NCBI GenBank assembly: GCA_002633005.1
Contig: NMRA01000178.1
Coordinates: 560,915-624,914 of the forward strand
From: Phoronis australis
Taxonomy: Eukaryota; Phoronida; Phoronidae
Length of the DNA: 64,000 nucleotides
Reading direction: 5' to 3'
The notes under the pieces were generated by a model. That model was not told where the DNA came from, did not search any database, and saw nothing but the letters and a program-made list of their open reading frames with translations. A program made the position numbers and the translations under genes. Below are positions 33,000 through 64,000 of the stretch, piece after piece; within the stretch, counting starts at the first letter, position 1; every line of letters starts with the position of its first letter.

Positions 33000-35900
33000 A
33001 CTACCAATTGATCTGCCATGGTTGGTAAACTGGATAAGCACGGTAGTTGCTTGGTGTTCACGGCTTCATGTCAACTTGGGTCGTTTGGTAATGTGACAAT
33101 ACACCTTGTCTAGCTGTTTAAAAACTTATTGCCATGAGTTCAGTTTTGGTTTTGATACCTTAGTTCTTTAGGAAAACTGTCCCAATGATTTACTGGCTGA
33201 TAAATTCTAGTGTGAAAACAGATGAATAAAAGTTTGACCAGCCCTGAACTTTATCAGTTACCTTGTATGGTGTGTATTGAGGTCAAAACTCTACCTGCAG
33301 GTTGGTTGTGGCATATTACCTGTTGAGGATATTTAATATGCATGCAGATGGTTGGCCATGTGCCTGCAGGTGTACACCTGTGGAAATTATTAATGAGTTA
33401 CCTGCCATTTTGACCTGTATGATTAGGTCCTACATTTGAACAAATGCTGTGTCATGAGGTGACAATGCAGGACCCTTTCTGTTTTGGTAGTTAAATTGTG
33501 CCCTGTTCTTAAAGTGGAAAGCGCCCACCTGTACTGAAGTGTGACGTGGGAGGAAGTCATTTTTGCGGTGTCCTGGCACAGTTTGGTTCAAACAAGCGTG
33601 GTCCATCTCATATTACAAAATTAGATGCACTGCTACAGTTTCAGTAGCCACTTCCATAAGATTACTTATGTCTCACTCTGGGCAGCAACATTTGACAAGT
33701 CTTTCAAACACTGCCATTGTCTGCAGGATTTATTGTCAAACGCATACATTGTGAATGCCCTTGATGATGATGATTCATGGTATCAATTTGATATTCCTCC
33801 TCTATTGTAATATTCTCTTAACAAGTAATTCTACCCTTATGCATCATTGACTAAACTAGGTTGGTGGTAGTCTAGATGACAGTTAATGGAAGCCAGGAAT
33901 TGATAGTGGTGTAGCAGTGGCAACCCTTCACTCCCTATGAATGCATGTTCATTGTTCACATCCCCTCCCAGGTCCCCTTGTAGGAGGCATTACTAGAAAA
34001 GAACACAATCTGTCACCCACAACACTGCACTTGTTTTGCTTGATCCCCTAATTACTGAGCTATCGAACTACTAATTCATCATTTTAGAACTGGCAAATTG
34101 TTGCTTTCATTCATTTGGTTGAAACTCAAACAAAAAAACATGAAAACTTGAACAAATATCTACTCGAATATTCTAAATCCTGTGTTGTTTTTTGCAGACT
34201 CACTTTATTTTCTTACCTCACAACTTAAAAGAGCATATGTCAGACTGACACCAATGTGATGCAATTTACATACTGTACAAGTACTGATATTTATCATACA
34301 GGAATCTTAATAGATCTTCCATTAAATTTTGTCACTTGATGAATGATGTCCATCTGTTGATACATTTCTGAAGACACCAGTCAACAAAGACACATGGTCT
34401 GGTCTTTTAATTATTGACTCATCCCTCGGTAACCAGTAACCGGTAACTGGTAATTGGTATCTGTTCTGTTTGTTGGAACAGTTGCCTGTCTTCCTGTGCA
34501 GAGACTCCAGCCTAGACGCTGGAATCATTTGCCCTCCATGTGTGCGTCCATCCTGCCTTCGTCTCTGTCCGTTGTTTCAGTCGTTGAAACTATTAGGTCA
34601 AGATTGGATTCTTTTCGTTTTTCGAGAATAACACTTTCGGATGGTGGTAAGTCTTTTTTCAGTCTCAGTGTCTGTTGGGGGAATTTCTGCTTTTGAAGCG
34701 ATTTGCTCCTGTTTTGGTTACCTCAGGCTAGGACATAATCACAGAGAGAGCAGGGAGGCTTCTGCTTGACCCATTTTCTTATTGTGGTGTGCAGGACAGG
34801 CCCAGTTGAAACAGATGAAGCATAATTTCTTTCATTCGTGGACATTTGAGTTTTTGGTCATTTTGTGTGATTGTTTGAATTTCAAATTTGTCATCATGAT
34901 GGTTGCAAACTTCTATGAAAAAAACACTAGAAAGTATCAATCGCGACCTTCTGCATTAACCAAAAGGAGAGAGCATAATGTTGTCCACCATCTAGTGACC
35001 AGGTGTACTGTTATAGTGGATTTCAAACAACTACTGTGAATGAGTTGAAAGCCAAAAGCTGTGCTTTAGATATTTAGCAAACTTGTGTCTGCCTGCTTCA
35101 ATGAAAGTCATTGACCCTAACATGTATGTCTCCACCCTTTTCTCCCTATGAAGCTTGGCTTAAACAGTAATGGTGAGTTTTGCCATGGAATTTACACTGG
35201 CCATTGTATTTCTTCTGGCAATAGCCATTTTAAGTGGTCATTGTATATCTCTCCTATGGCAATAGACAATTTCTGATCCTATAGGTGATTAAATTTACCT
35301 TGCCACTAGATGACAACAGAGTAGTTGGTTGACAGCTCATGGGATATTTTCCTGCATTTTTAGAAATTCTAAATTGTACCCATCAAGCTGTCAAATTGCC
35401 GCTGTTTGTGGTTGGAAAGTCAAATGATTCACTTAGAAATCCAATGTCAATATGTTAATGAATGCAAGAAATTGTCCCTGCCTATTAGAAATTATGTTGA
35501 GAGACTTATGTGCTCTCATAACGCGAGAGAGTTGTATAATGGTTCTGTGCTCTATGACTTAAATTTATTGTTGCATTTATATTCAGCTCACTGGCAGACT
35601 TTCAACAGTAATCCCTGCACATGTTGCACACATTACTTCCTGTATGTGCCTTCCTTTGGACAGCTTTCTGTAAACAGTGGCCATATTTGAGGCAGCCCTT
35701 GTCAGAAATGCCCCTACTTCAGGCAGCTGCCTACTTCAGTCCCAAGGAGATGTCGTATCTCTCAGGCGTTGGGTGTGGCTGTTGAGGAGTGGCACCAGGG
35801 CATGTTGCCATGGTGATATTCACTTGGGTTTGGTGACCACAACAACTCAAGTGTCATCCCATGTACTTCAACTTTTGGAGAAATTGGGAGAAAGGAATCT

Positions 35901-38683
35901 TACTGCGTTGTTATGATAGTTTGATAGTGTTTGTGAGGTGGATCCAGAATCATGAGGGGAGCCTGACAATGGTTGATGCAGGATCTTCATGTTATCTCCA
36001 TCCACAGCAGTAATACATAAGTAGCAGAAAAGGAACAACTGAACCTTTTGCACTCTGAATCCGCTCTCAGGCATTTAGTGTCATGGTTGCTGCTGCAAAA
36101 ATAGGGTGTCCCATTATGAATCAATTTTCAAAAGGGGCCATAATCAGATTTTAAACAAGCAAGAAGTGTTGTTGAGATGTGGATCATATAGTGGTACAAT
36201 AACACGATTACTGATAACAATCCCACTGGCCTGCTGTGATGACCACAGAGATAAGAGAGTAACTTGTATCTTTTTAACTTGTAAGAAAAGACCAAGATGC
36301 TGGTATGTGTTTATAAGCTCAGTGATTCTGAGGTATAAACCTTGGACCTCACATAGCGACCCTGTAATGCAGTCTACCAGCGGTATCTAATTTGGTACCA
36401 TTACAAAATTTTATTAACATGATAAATTGAGCTTCGAAGCATGTTGACAGGATTCCATTACACCTCTTTGTTCCGTATATGGTATTGAAAAATTTAATTT
36501 TAGGCCAGACATGTTACAATTGATTTAGCGCATGACCTGGGGCAACGACAAATTTTTCAAATAGCTTAACTGTTGAGTTTTTAGTTGATCTGTTGTCAGT
36601 CACTTTGTTCAAGTGTTGTGCTATCAACTGGTTAAGTACTACTCTCCTGGAACTGGAAATATTTGGTAATATCATACACTCCTTCTCTGGACATCCCAGT
36701 TCGTTGTGCCAGTGTAATACTCATCTTATGGTCGTGACCTTTAAAACAAAGTTGGACTGCCATTTTCTCTGGTTTTTAGAACTGATTATATGTTCATTCT
36801 GAAAAGGTTGCAGTATGCCACTGAGAATCAAGAGTGGTGATTTATTTCCATGATGTCTAAAAGAACAGTGAAAGAAGGTCTCTTTGTTTCAAAGTGTGAC
36901 TGGTACTATACTGAATTAATTAACATTAACTCATGAGTACGGAACAAAGAACTTAATTGGCGACTCTACACTCAGTTCAATACAAAATTAAATCCAAGTA
37001 CTATTGTGAAATGAGTATGAAACTGATTCAGTCAAATTGGAGAACGAAGAAACAGATCAGAATTGTTTGTCTCGATAATAAGAGGATTCACTGATTGAGA
37101 AAGATGTGTTATCTAAATTGAAGACGGGCTAATCTAAGGTGGTGTTGAAACGGCATCGAAAATTTTATTGAGCTTAGATATCAAAAGTGTTGGAGTAAAC
37201 AAGGAAAAGTTTAGACTTTGTTCAAGGTTGAACACTCATAAGTCACCCAAAAGGGGGCAGTGTACGTAGGAGGACAAAAGGAAATAAGCAATTTGGTTAC
37301 AAAAATTTCATTTCATTTAGCACAGGACTACTTGTACATACTTCAATACTTCAAATTTAAACAATTTAGCCTGCATAAGGCTTTCGGAGCGCCATCTTGT
37401 GATAAGTTAATGACTCATACATCACTTTTCGGTGGTAACCTCATTGTTCGTTTACAACCGTTTACTACCAAACAGCCTGTCAAACTTGGAGAAAAATTTC
37501 AAATAAGGTGACAGTTCAGTTAAGTAGTAGCTACTGACATGAGAACAAGGATACAGCTTGGCCCTTGGTGTTCTGTAAGTAGTTTTTAATGACAGCAGTT
37601 TGTCTGGTATTAGGGTTACATTACCTTGTCCTTTCACTACATCTGGGTAACAGGTGTCTGGGATCTTGGACTAGGGATGGCTTTGGGTCCCTCGTGCCAT
37701 GTAGGTTATCAAAGTTATCGCAAGATGGTGCTTTGAAAACTTGATGCAAACATAATTTGAAGTACTGTGTATATGATAGAACAATGATTGAAACAAAGTG
37801 CTTGTGGTAGAATGGTGAATATTTCGAAAATAATAATGCCACAACAGTTGCCGTTGTTGACAGCGCCACCTGTTGATTACTGTGACGACGCTGAAGTTAA
37901 CCTTTCATTGCTCATCAAAGTGTGGAAGCTCTGGTGTTAAATTCACCATGTTTACTGTGACGTTAATTTGCGCTCGTAACATCGGTGAGAACTGCTCTTA
38001 CTGATGGACCCTGCTCAAAACGTTGATGCTTTGTCATTGGCAAGAAAAGTCGTTCTGAAGTTATCGCATCATTCACTTTAATAAGTCTGTTTTGTTCCCA
38101 CGGTATTGTTACAGTACTCTTTTCTGGTTCCATGTGACAAGCCATCTTGTTGTGAGAAGTTGTCAGTTGTGAAAATACCAACCAGAGTGTCTCTTTAATT
38201 TGAGAAATACCACAGCTGTGTAAATCCAAATGAAATTTGCTTCTAATTTGTGTATTCTGTAATTGTGTATCTTTAGTTCAGGTATGGTGGTCTCCAGGTA
38301 TCATTGCTCAGTCAGATATTAGCTACACTCTACACTTTGACATTCTTAACAATTTCCCCTGTGCTGCTCCATCCATTTATTTTGTGTTTTCCAGATTAAA
38401 ACCATATGTTGTGTTAGAAACGCCTGTGATGTAGAAAGTGCCATACTTATCTGGGCTAACACTCATGTTTAACCAAACACCACCCCTAACTTTTCTGTTT
38501 AAGATTCACTTTGTTCCACATACACGCCCTCAATTTAATTTTATTCTTCAAATTCCGCTTGACTTTGTGAACCTCCATCTGTGCACAATTTAAGCTCCAA
38601 ACTTGTGAAACTTGAGTACTGTGACTCACAAACAGCATCTATTGCATTAATGCAGATCTGCTATTTGGGTAAATGGCCTTCTT
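33000..38683. other. Non-coding stretch (intergenic or 5' leader intron of the kinase gene)
   Basis: No convincing exon. A block at about 34499-34647 has a TGTGCAG acceptor-like left edge and a GTAAGT donor-like right edge, but the frame between them resembles a decayed LINE C-terminus (WNHLPS...SRLDSF) more than a gene. Confidence 0.35.
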
Positions 38684-38932
38684 CAGGGCTTGGAATTTTC
38701 CTCTTTTAAGAGGATTTCCTCTTTTTTTGTTTCGATTTCCTCTTATTTGATTTCCAGTTTCCTCGTTTTTCGTCTTTTTTATCATTATTTTTCTTTATTC
38801 ATGCAAAAACGTTTATTTCAGGTAAATTTTACAACAGAAAAACATTACTGTCACACAAGCTTATTCATTTGTGGAACGATACATCACCAACAAAATTTAT
38901 CTCTTTTTTGTCAGTGGTCATTCTAAGCCCTG
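38684..38932. mobile_element. Short hAT-like element related to that at 10184
   Basis: Ends CAGGGCTTGGAAT and ATTCTAAGCCCTG match the terminal repeats of the 10184-10679 element with one change. The interior is T-rich (TTTCCTCTTTTTTTG words) and unrelated to the longer element. A relative lacking clear ends lies at about 49173-49415, inside the kinase gene. Confidence 0.6.
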
Positions 38933-39184
38933 CATTTTGGATTTTTGAAAAATTCAACTTTATTTCCAGTCCCTGATTTTTGTTTTTTGTTTTCTCAATT
39001 TAAATGCTTCGGATAACTTACTCAGCTGAATACATTGCTATGACTTTGCTCATCATACTGTGTTGAAGTTAACATGAAACTTTGAAGTTAATTTTTTCCT
39101 ATATATGTTCATATCTGTGGCTTATTTATTAATGCAAATTCATTCTTTCCTAAAGTCTGTAATATTTTATCTGTTGTTTGAGGT

Positions 39185-39196
39185 GCCCTCTAGTGG
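39185..39196 (-). promoter_or_regulatory. CTCF-core-like motif
   Basis: On the minus strand the bases read CCACTAGAGGGC, a full match to CCASYAGRKGGC, about 2.4 kb upstream of the first coding exon of the kinase gene. Confidence 0.25.
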
Positions 39197-41632
39197 TCAT
39201 GTTCATTTACAAGCATGTTCAGTGCAGTTTCATTGAACATAAAATGTGATAAATTGATCAATCTCACTGCGCACTAATCATAGTGCTAGGGCGTCAGCGA
39301 ATGACACAAGCCAAGGGAACGGGAGTGATGCGCTAGTTTTTAAGGTCACAAAGTATTGATCCACGCTAATTGCTATCATCGCTAAATTAGTAAAAAATAA
39401 TCCACCGTTTTAACAAAGAAACTGGTGGCTTATACAGGCAGTGGTATTGAAGAGTGTTTTGTAGAGCTTGGATTCTGGTGAGCAATTATTCTGCATAAAG
39501 AAGACTTTTCAGGTCGCCCTTGTCTTGGTGCCATTGTGTTGTTAACAGAACATTAAATGAATTCATTTGTGTCTGGATAACTATTATAGAGTCCATGTGT
39601 TACCTTGAGCACTATTGTTGATAAAAACGATGACCTAGTTTTGATTTGAATAATGATGGGATAGGTACTCTTGGTCTAACTCAACACTGATGTTGCAATC
39701 CATGGTGTTATTGGGAAATTAGCTGTGGGGAGGGCTTCTAGAAGAGCGTATTGACTTTTGTCTTTGACTTTCTCGGCGTAAATCAGTCTATGGATGGCTT
39801 GGCCTGTTTATGAAAATCTGGCTAAGACTGAAAGTCAGATAATTAAATCAGGCTGTTTCATGAACATGACTTAAGGCAGTAATTTGGTGTTAAGTTCACA
39901 CTTCACAAGTGTTGAAAAAGGTTTAGCCTAGTCATTATTATCGTATCACAGTCTAGAAATAATTCTTAGAAATTATTCCAGTAACTTGCGGATACTAGTA
40001 AGGAGACCATGCAATTCCACCCTTCTCCAAAAACAAACCCTTGTTATCAATTCCAGTATTTTGCATTCCCTGGATGTGTGTTACGTAATGGTGCTACCTC
40101 TTGTGAATTTCTTGAGCCTTGGTGCCTGGTGACCTACATAATGTTGTATAAAAAAAAATAGCCAGCATTGCTTTACTATACAGAAGGTGAACGGAGATCA
40201 TCATATATGTCGAAAGCAAAGGAGCGAGGATATGTGTTTGGCATAAAAATTGGCCGCTCTTGGTGTGCATATTTTGTGCTGTGTCCATGTAACCTGTGTG
40301 TTGAAGGCAAGTTTTGTCTGCTCTAACCAATTACAAGCAGTCTTTACTTCCACACAACTGTTTGGTTTTCAACCAAGTCATGGTGACCTGTCCCTGCCCA
40401 ATGGTTGTTTTAATGGCAGCTGTTTTTGCTCAATCAAATGTCTCATTGCAAGGCAAGACAAGGCAGTTTTAGGGAGTTTACAAACTAAGCTAATTGAAGC
40501 CAGTCTAGTTGACAGTACAAAACACCAAAGCCTCTGGTAATGCATATTGAAAGCCACTCACACCCCTCGGGTTGTTTATACTAGGATAGTAGAACTGAGG
40601 GATTGACAGATGCATGCCCTAAACAGTTCTAAACAGCTCAGAGATTGTGAACTGTTTAAAGCTCGTTTCTGCTGAAGCCATTTTGAAAAGGTTTATTAAA
40701 AATCAGCTGCTCATTTGTTTGGCTATATACCCTGCTCTGGACTACATTATGCAGAAAATAAGTTGGTCGGTGATGAGTGTATAATATACACTATAGAGAC
40801 TTGCACAAGTCATCCAGTTAATGGCTTGGGCAGTTGGACATTTTTGTTGATTCTGGCTGACAGTAGGATGTTTGAGTGGTTCTCCGATGGCTGTGTCGGA
40901 TATCATGTGATCATTCTGTAAACCTTGTATATCCACTTGTGGGAATTCTTACAGATATCATGTTTAAAGCTTACTAAATATGAAAGACACAGAAATCAAT
41001 ATTCATGTTTGTTCTTTTTTTCTACAAACAGCATTGCTGAAAGAATGTAGAATCCCAAAGGAACTCTGGCACGTGGTAACGACATGCTTGATGATAAAGA
41101 GTTCTCACGCTTTTTGATTATCATCAAGCATTTTAATTGAGTGTCTGTGTTCTGATGTTAAAACTGACTTCTATAATAATTCAGCTTCCATCGGCTTCTT
41201 TCTGAAATGAATCGAAATCAATCGAGTAATCTAGCTGAAGTGCCAACTTGAAATTGTCCACATTGCATTACTGACCTATTGGTGCCTTCATCAATTCTAA
41301 GGGTTTGGCACTTAGGTGCTGATGTGAGTTGAGATAGGAAAGTGTCCCCTCCTTAAGGTAATTGTTAATGGCAATTTTTTCCAGTGTTTTGATAAAAGGG
41401 CCATTGTGTTAGCTATGCTTCAGGAGCCTGTTTGTGAACAGTACAGGATGTTTACTAGGGACATTAGCCCAGTTCAATTGATATGTTGACTCTTGTTGTC
41501 ATTTACAGTTGATTCATTGTGTTATATCAGTAGTGTCCCTGATAACACCAGTTTGTTGGTTTGCCGGCAATTTAACCATAACTTCCTATCTTGTTGCTAT
41601 TTCCAGTAAGAGGTGACCAGAGCGGTGAGACC

Positions 41633-61366
<19,734 letters not shown>

Positions 61367-61562
61367 AGGTCGTGTAGATATTGGTTGTCAGTGTTTTGGT
61401 GGCCAGGTGCTTTATAGCGCGATTTCTTTAGAAATTGTAGCATAGTCGTCACAATGAACTCTAATTTTAACACTGTTATTTAAAGAGCTTAAGTTTACTT
61501 TTTCTGTGTAAGGCTTGGTCACGTTTAATTGTACTTCCCTTTTGACTTTTAACTTATCAGAC

Positions 61563-61757
61563 GGTGACCAATGGTAGGTTGTCTTGTCTTAAGGCTATCA
61601 CACTAGGGTGACTAATGGCAGATTGTCTTGCTTTAAGGCTATCACACTGGGGGTGACCAATGGCAGGTTGTCTTGCTTTAAGGCTATCACACTAGGGTGA
61701 CAAATGGCAGGTTGTCTTGCTTTAAGGCTATCACACTAGGGTGACCAATGGCAGGTT
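61563..61757 (+). repeat. 44-bp minisatellite in the 3' flank of the kinase gene
   Basis: Units beginning GGTGACCAATGG start at 61563, 61607, 61652, 61696 and 61740. Four full copies and a partial fifth are very similar, so recent. It lies about 200 bp after the stop codon, probably in the 3' UTR. Confidence 0.9.
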
Positions 61758-61759
61758 GT

Positions 61760-62935
61760 GCCTTGGCTAGTGAGGCCATCCTTGGACTTCTGGTGTGTGA
61801 AGAATTGTGTGGCTTCCTTATATTTGTGTGGTGTTGTCACCATATTGCTGTCGAGTTAGTCTTCCATAATTTCGTCCTTCTTCCTTGCATCAATGCTCTT
61901 AAAATCTATCCACTGCTTTGTTTCAACTGTGCCATTTGTGTCGTGCTGGTGCTGTGAATAGACTTGCGCAGATTTGTGTTTCTGCTCGAGCGTGTCAGTT
62001 TTGCCTCAGACTGTCTGTGACTTTTGAGTCTCCGTCACTTCGTCAGGATTTAATTAATACCTCATTTGTTCCTTTTTGTCAATGTTAATACCATGCACCC
62101 AAGATTTCTAACTGGAGAAGGTCTGGCCATTTGCACATAAAATATGTCTGCATTGAATCTGAATAGTATATAAGATACAGGGGTGTTCAAACTATGCATT
62201 CCACTGGGGACAACATTCTTCTACAGTAATCCTCATCTGCAGTGTTGTCACAAAATCTTTTCATTAACAATCACTCTTTGTGTTGGAAGGCCTCTCCTGC
62301 TAAGACTGAAGTGTTGATGTTTAGAGCACGATACCTGGGTTGCTGTTACTGTGCGGTGCTGCCCACTATCCAACTTGTGTCAGATGTGTGTTGATCAGGC
62401 CAACCTGAGGGACCTTATATGTGTTTGAATTTCAGGAGATTATAGAGTCGTTGGTATCCGCTACACATATTGTTATTACTTAATATAATGTACAGTTTAT
62501 AACATATAGGTACCCAAACCAACTGCTTTTGTGTCACAGAAAAGTACATATTGAGCGCATTAGCGACTATAATGGAAGTCTGATGTGAATTCATTGTACC
62601 TGCATGTATTAATAACGCTGACAAAGCATAATACAAATATTTAATTTACCATGTTTTCATAAAGTCTTCCTTGGACGCTGCAGTTCCTACAGTGGTGAAG
62701 ACAAGAGGGGTAATACGGCTTGACCAGAATTCGTGGATCTTCGTCAGCTTTGGCTTTTTATGAAACATGTTGCTGAGTCAATATTTCGAGGTTCCAGATG
62801 TGGTTATAAAAATTTACTCACTGTGTACAACAGTGGGCAAAGGACTAACTAACTCGATGCTCGTTTGCCTGATACAAAGGCGCAATTAAGTCCTGAAGTC
62901 ATAAAGAGATAAAAAGACTGGAAAATTGGGATTAA
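61760..62935. other. 3' flank, non-coding
   Basis: No exon or RNA gene seen. Probably 3' UTR grading into intergenic DNA. Confidence 0.4.
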
Positions 62936-62974
62936 AACTTGGTCTATCTATGTACCACATTCGCTGCAACCATC

Positions 62975-63045
62975 CGCGACGGTTCTTCACTTCCGGTGGC
63001 GGAACATTTTGCGTCACGTGGCCATACTCTAACCTCATAGTATGT
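62975..63045. promoter_or_regulatory. Possible promoter: ETS-like and E-box sites
   Basis: CACTTCCGGTGGCGG and GCGTCACGTGGCC lie within 40 bp in a short patch with CpGs. These match ETS and USF/CREB-type sites that are common in broadly expressed promoters. No first exon was identified beside it on either strand. Confidence 0.25.
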
Positions 63046-63199
63046 AAGCTGATGGGGAACAATGATAATAACGGCCATACCAGGAGATCGAAAGAAATCT
63101 CCATGAGACCTGCAGTCTTGATAACTAACTATTCCCATTTCCTCGTTATTTTCGCCGTCTCACGCCCTCCCCCCCCTTGTAGTTTTGAATAAGTTGGTA

Positions 63200-64000
63200 T
63201 AGAAGACTTCGCGCCAATTGTCTTCATTCCCGATCACTAATGACAGCTCCTCTTAGCTTCGAAAGCTAGTGTATTTTTAATGTGAGAATACTGTATTTAC
63301 ACATTGCCTCGTTTTATCTTGTTCCGACACCTATCATTTTTGAAAAGGTTTCCAGTGTAAACTTGCCAAACTAAGAAATGAGAAGTTAACAAAAAAATTA
63401 CAATTCCAGACCAACACGACATCCCGTCTATGAACAGAGTCTCTCGGTTGGACGCTAACTGTCACTACTACACATTCTGCTTCGCTGCATGGATGAGGGA
63501 CAAGAATTTAAAGGGGCAACGAAACTCATTCACAGCCATATTGACTGGTCTGGATAATAAGCAAACCATTCAACTCGTGATAACTAATCAACCCTCACAA
63601 ACCAATCTAACTACGAAATATTATGACATTTCGAAGGACTACATGATTAGTGAGAAAGTAAAAACTGCACGGCACGGTCCATGTTTTGTAATTAGTGAAG
63701 CTAATTCGTCCTATTAAATAAGAAAGGGGCCCACCTTGATTCAAAACAATGGCTTCAAATGATGGCGCTGGGGCTTCAAGACCTGATCATGTGTAACTCA
63801 ATGATACCCTCGTCGCCACTGTCGTGGTATTTGAACAAAATCAACACGTTTTCTTTGAAGTTTTACCTCTGGCTTTCTCGATCATTAAGGATCTACACAC
63901 GGTGACCCGAGAGTGTTTTAAGCTTGGAAAAGTCGACATAGTCACTGGAACGAATGGTAGCAGTTCAGTAAATCCAGGAAAGAATTAATTTATTGGTATC
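63200..64000. other. Right end, no gene recognised
   Basis: A 95-codon plus-strand open frame at 63430-63717 has no recognisable family, and I see no splice context that supports it. Confidence 0.35.

Noticed and set aside
34454-34696. Possible exon with acceptor-like and GTAAGT donor-like edges
   Set aside because: The frame (WNHLPS...SRLDSF) looks like a decayed LINE reverse-transcriptase C-terminus, and no neighbouring exons were found.
63430-63717. 95-codon plus-strand open frame near the right end
   Set aside because: No recognisable domain or splice context that supports it; length is compatible with chance in AT-rich DNA.

Overview
This is eukaryotic, intron-rich, AT-leaning DNA, best read as the nuclear genome of an invertebrate animal. 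The evidence is the spliced gene structures with consensus GT-AG junctions, the animal-type protein families, many small inverted-repeat transposons, and heterozygosity-like assembly scars. I cannot name the species. A marine deuterostome or lophotrochozoan would fit, but nothing I see separates the two.

Three protein-coding genes can be assembled with confidence. (1) A FBXO42-type F-box/Kelch ubiquitin-ligase adaptor lies on the minus strand (CDS 17840 down to 8857). It has eight exons that join in phase and encode 564 residues. (2) A CCDC115 (Vma22-like) V-ATPase assembly factor lies on the plus strand (20056-20688) with its whole CDS in one exon. It is divergent from FBXO42 across 2.2 kb of repeat-rich DNA. 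(3) An ACK-family (TNK2 / Ack-like) non-receptor tyrosine kinase lies on the plus strand (CDS 41633-61366). It has 14 unique coding exons giving about 1205 residues in the order SAM, kinase, SH3, CRIB, long disordered tail, UBA. Two further candidate first exons (minus 3385-3438, plus 4056-4175) suggest a divergent promoter at the left, but their genes are not identified.

Layout: 1-3380 has no recognised gene; 3.4-4.2 kb is the possible divergent promoter; 4.2-8.8 kb is non-coding, with a GC-rich inverted-repeat transposon at 5.3 kb; 8.86-17.84 kb is FBXO42, carrying a hAT-like element and a decayed LINE 3' end (RNase H domain) in its introns; 17.84-20.05 kb holds a nested foldback structure; 20.06-20.69 kb is CCDC115; 20.7-41.6 kb is intergenic or 5' leader DNA with MITEs, a 26-bp tandem array and a possible first exon near 25.3 kb; 41.6-61.4 kb is the kinase gene; the last 2.6 kb is its 3' flank.

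Five isolated single N bases (16884, 24676, 32471, 46897, 49647) each sit between near-identical direct repeats. Two of these repeats duplicate a kinase-gene exon. I read them as unmerged alternative haplotypes or contig ends, not as real exon duplications. The most interesting biology candidates are the nested inverted repeat between FBXO42 and CCDC115, a three-part higher-order repeat carrying CTCF-like motifs in the last kinase-gene intron, and a duplicated decoy splice acceptor before the kinase lysine exon. I did not find a convincing wholly new system.
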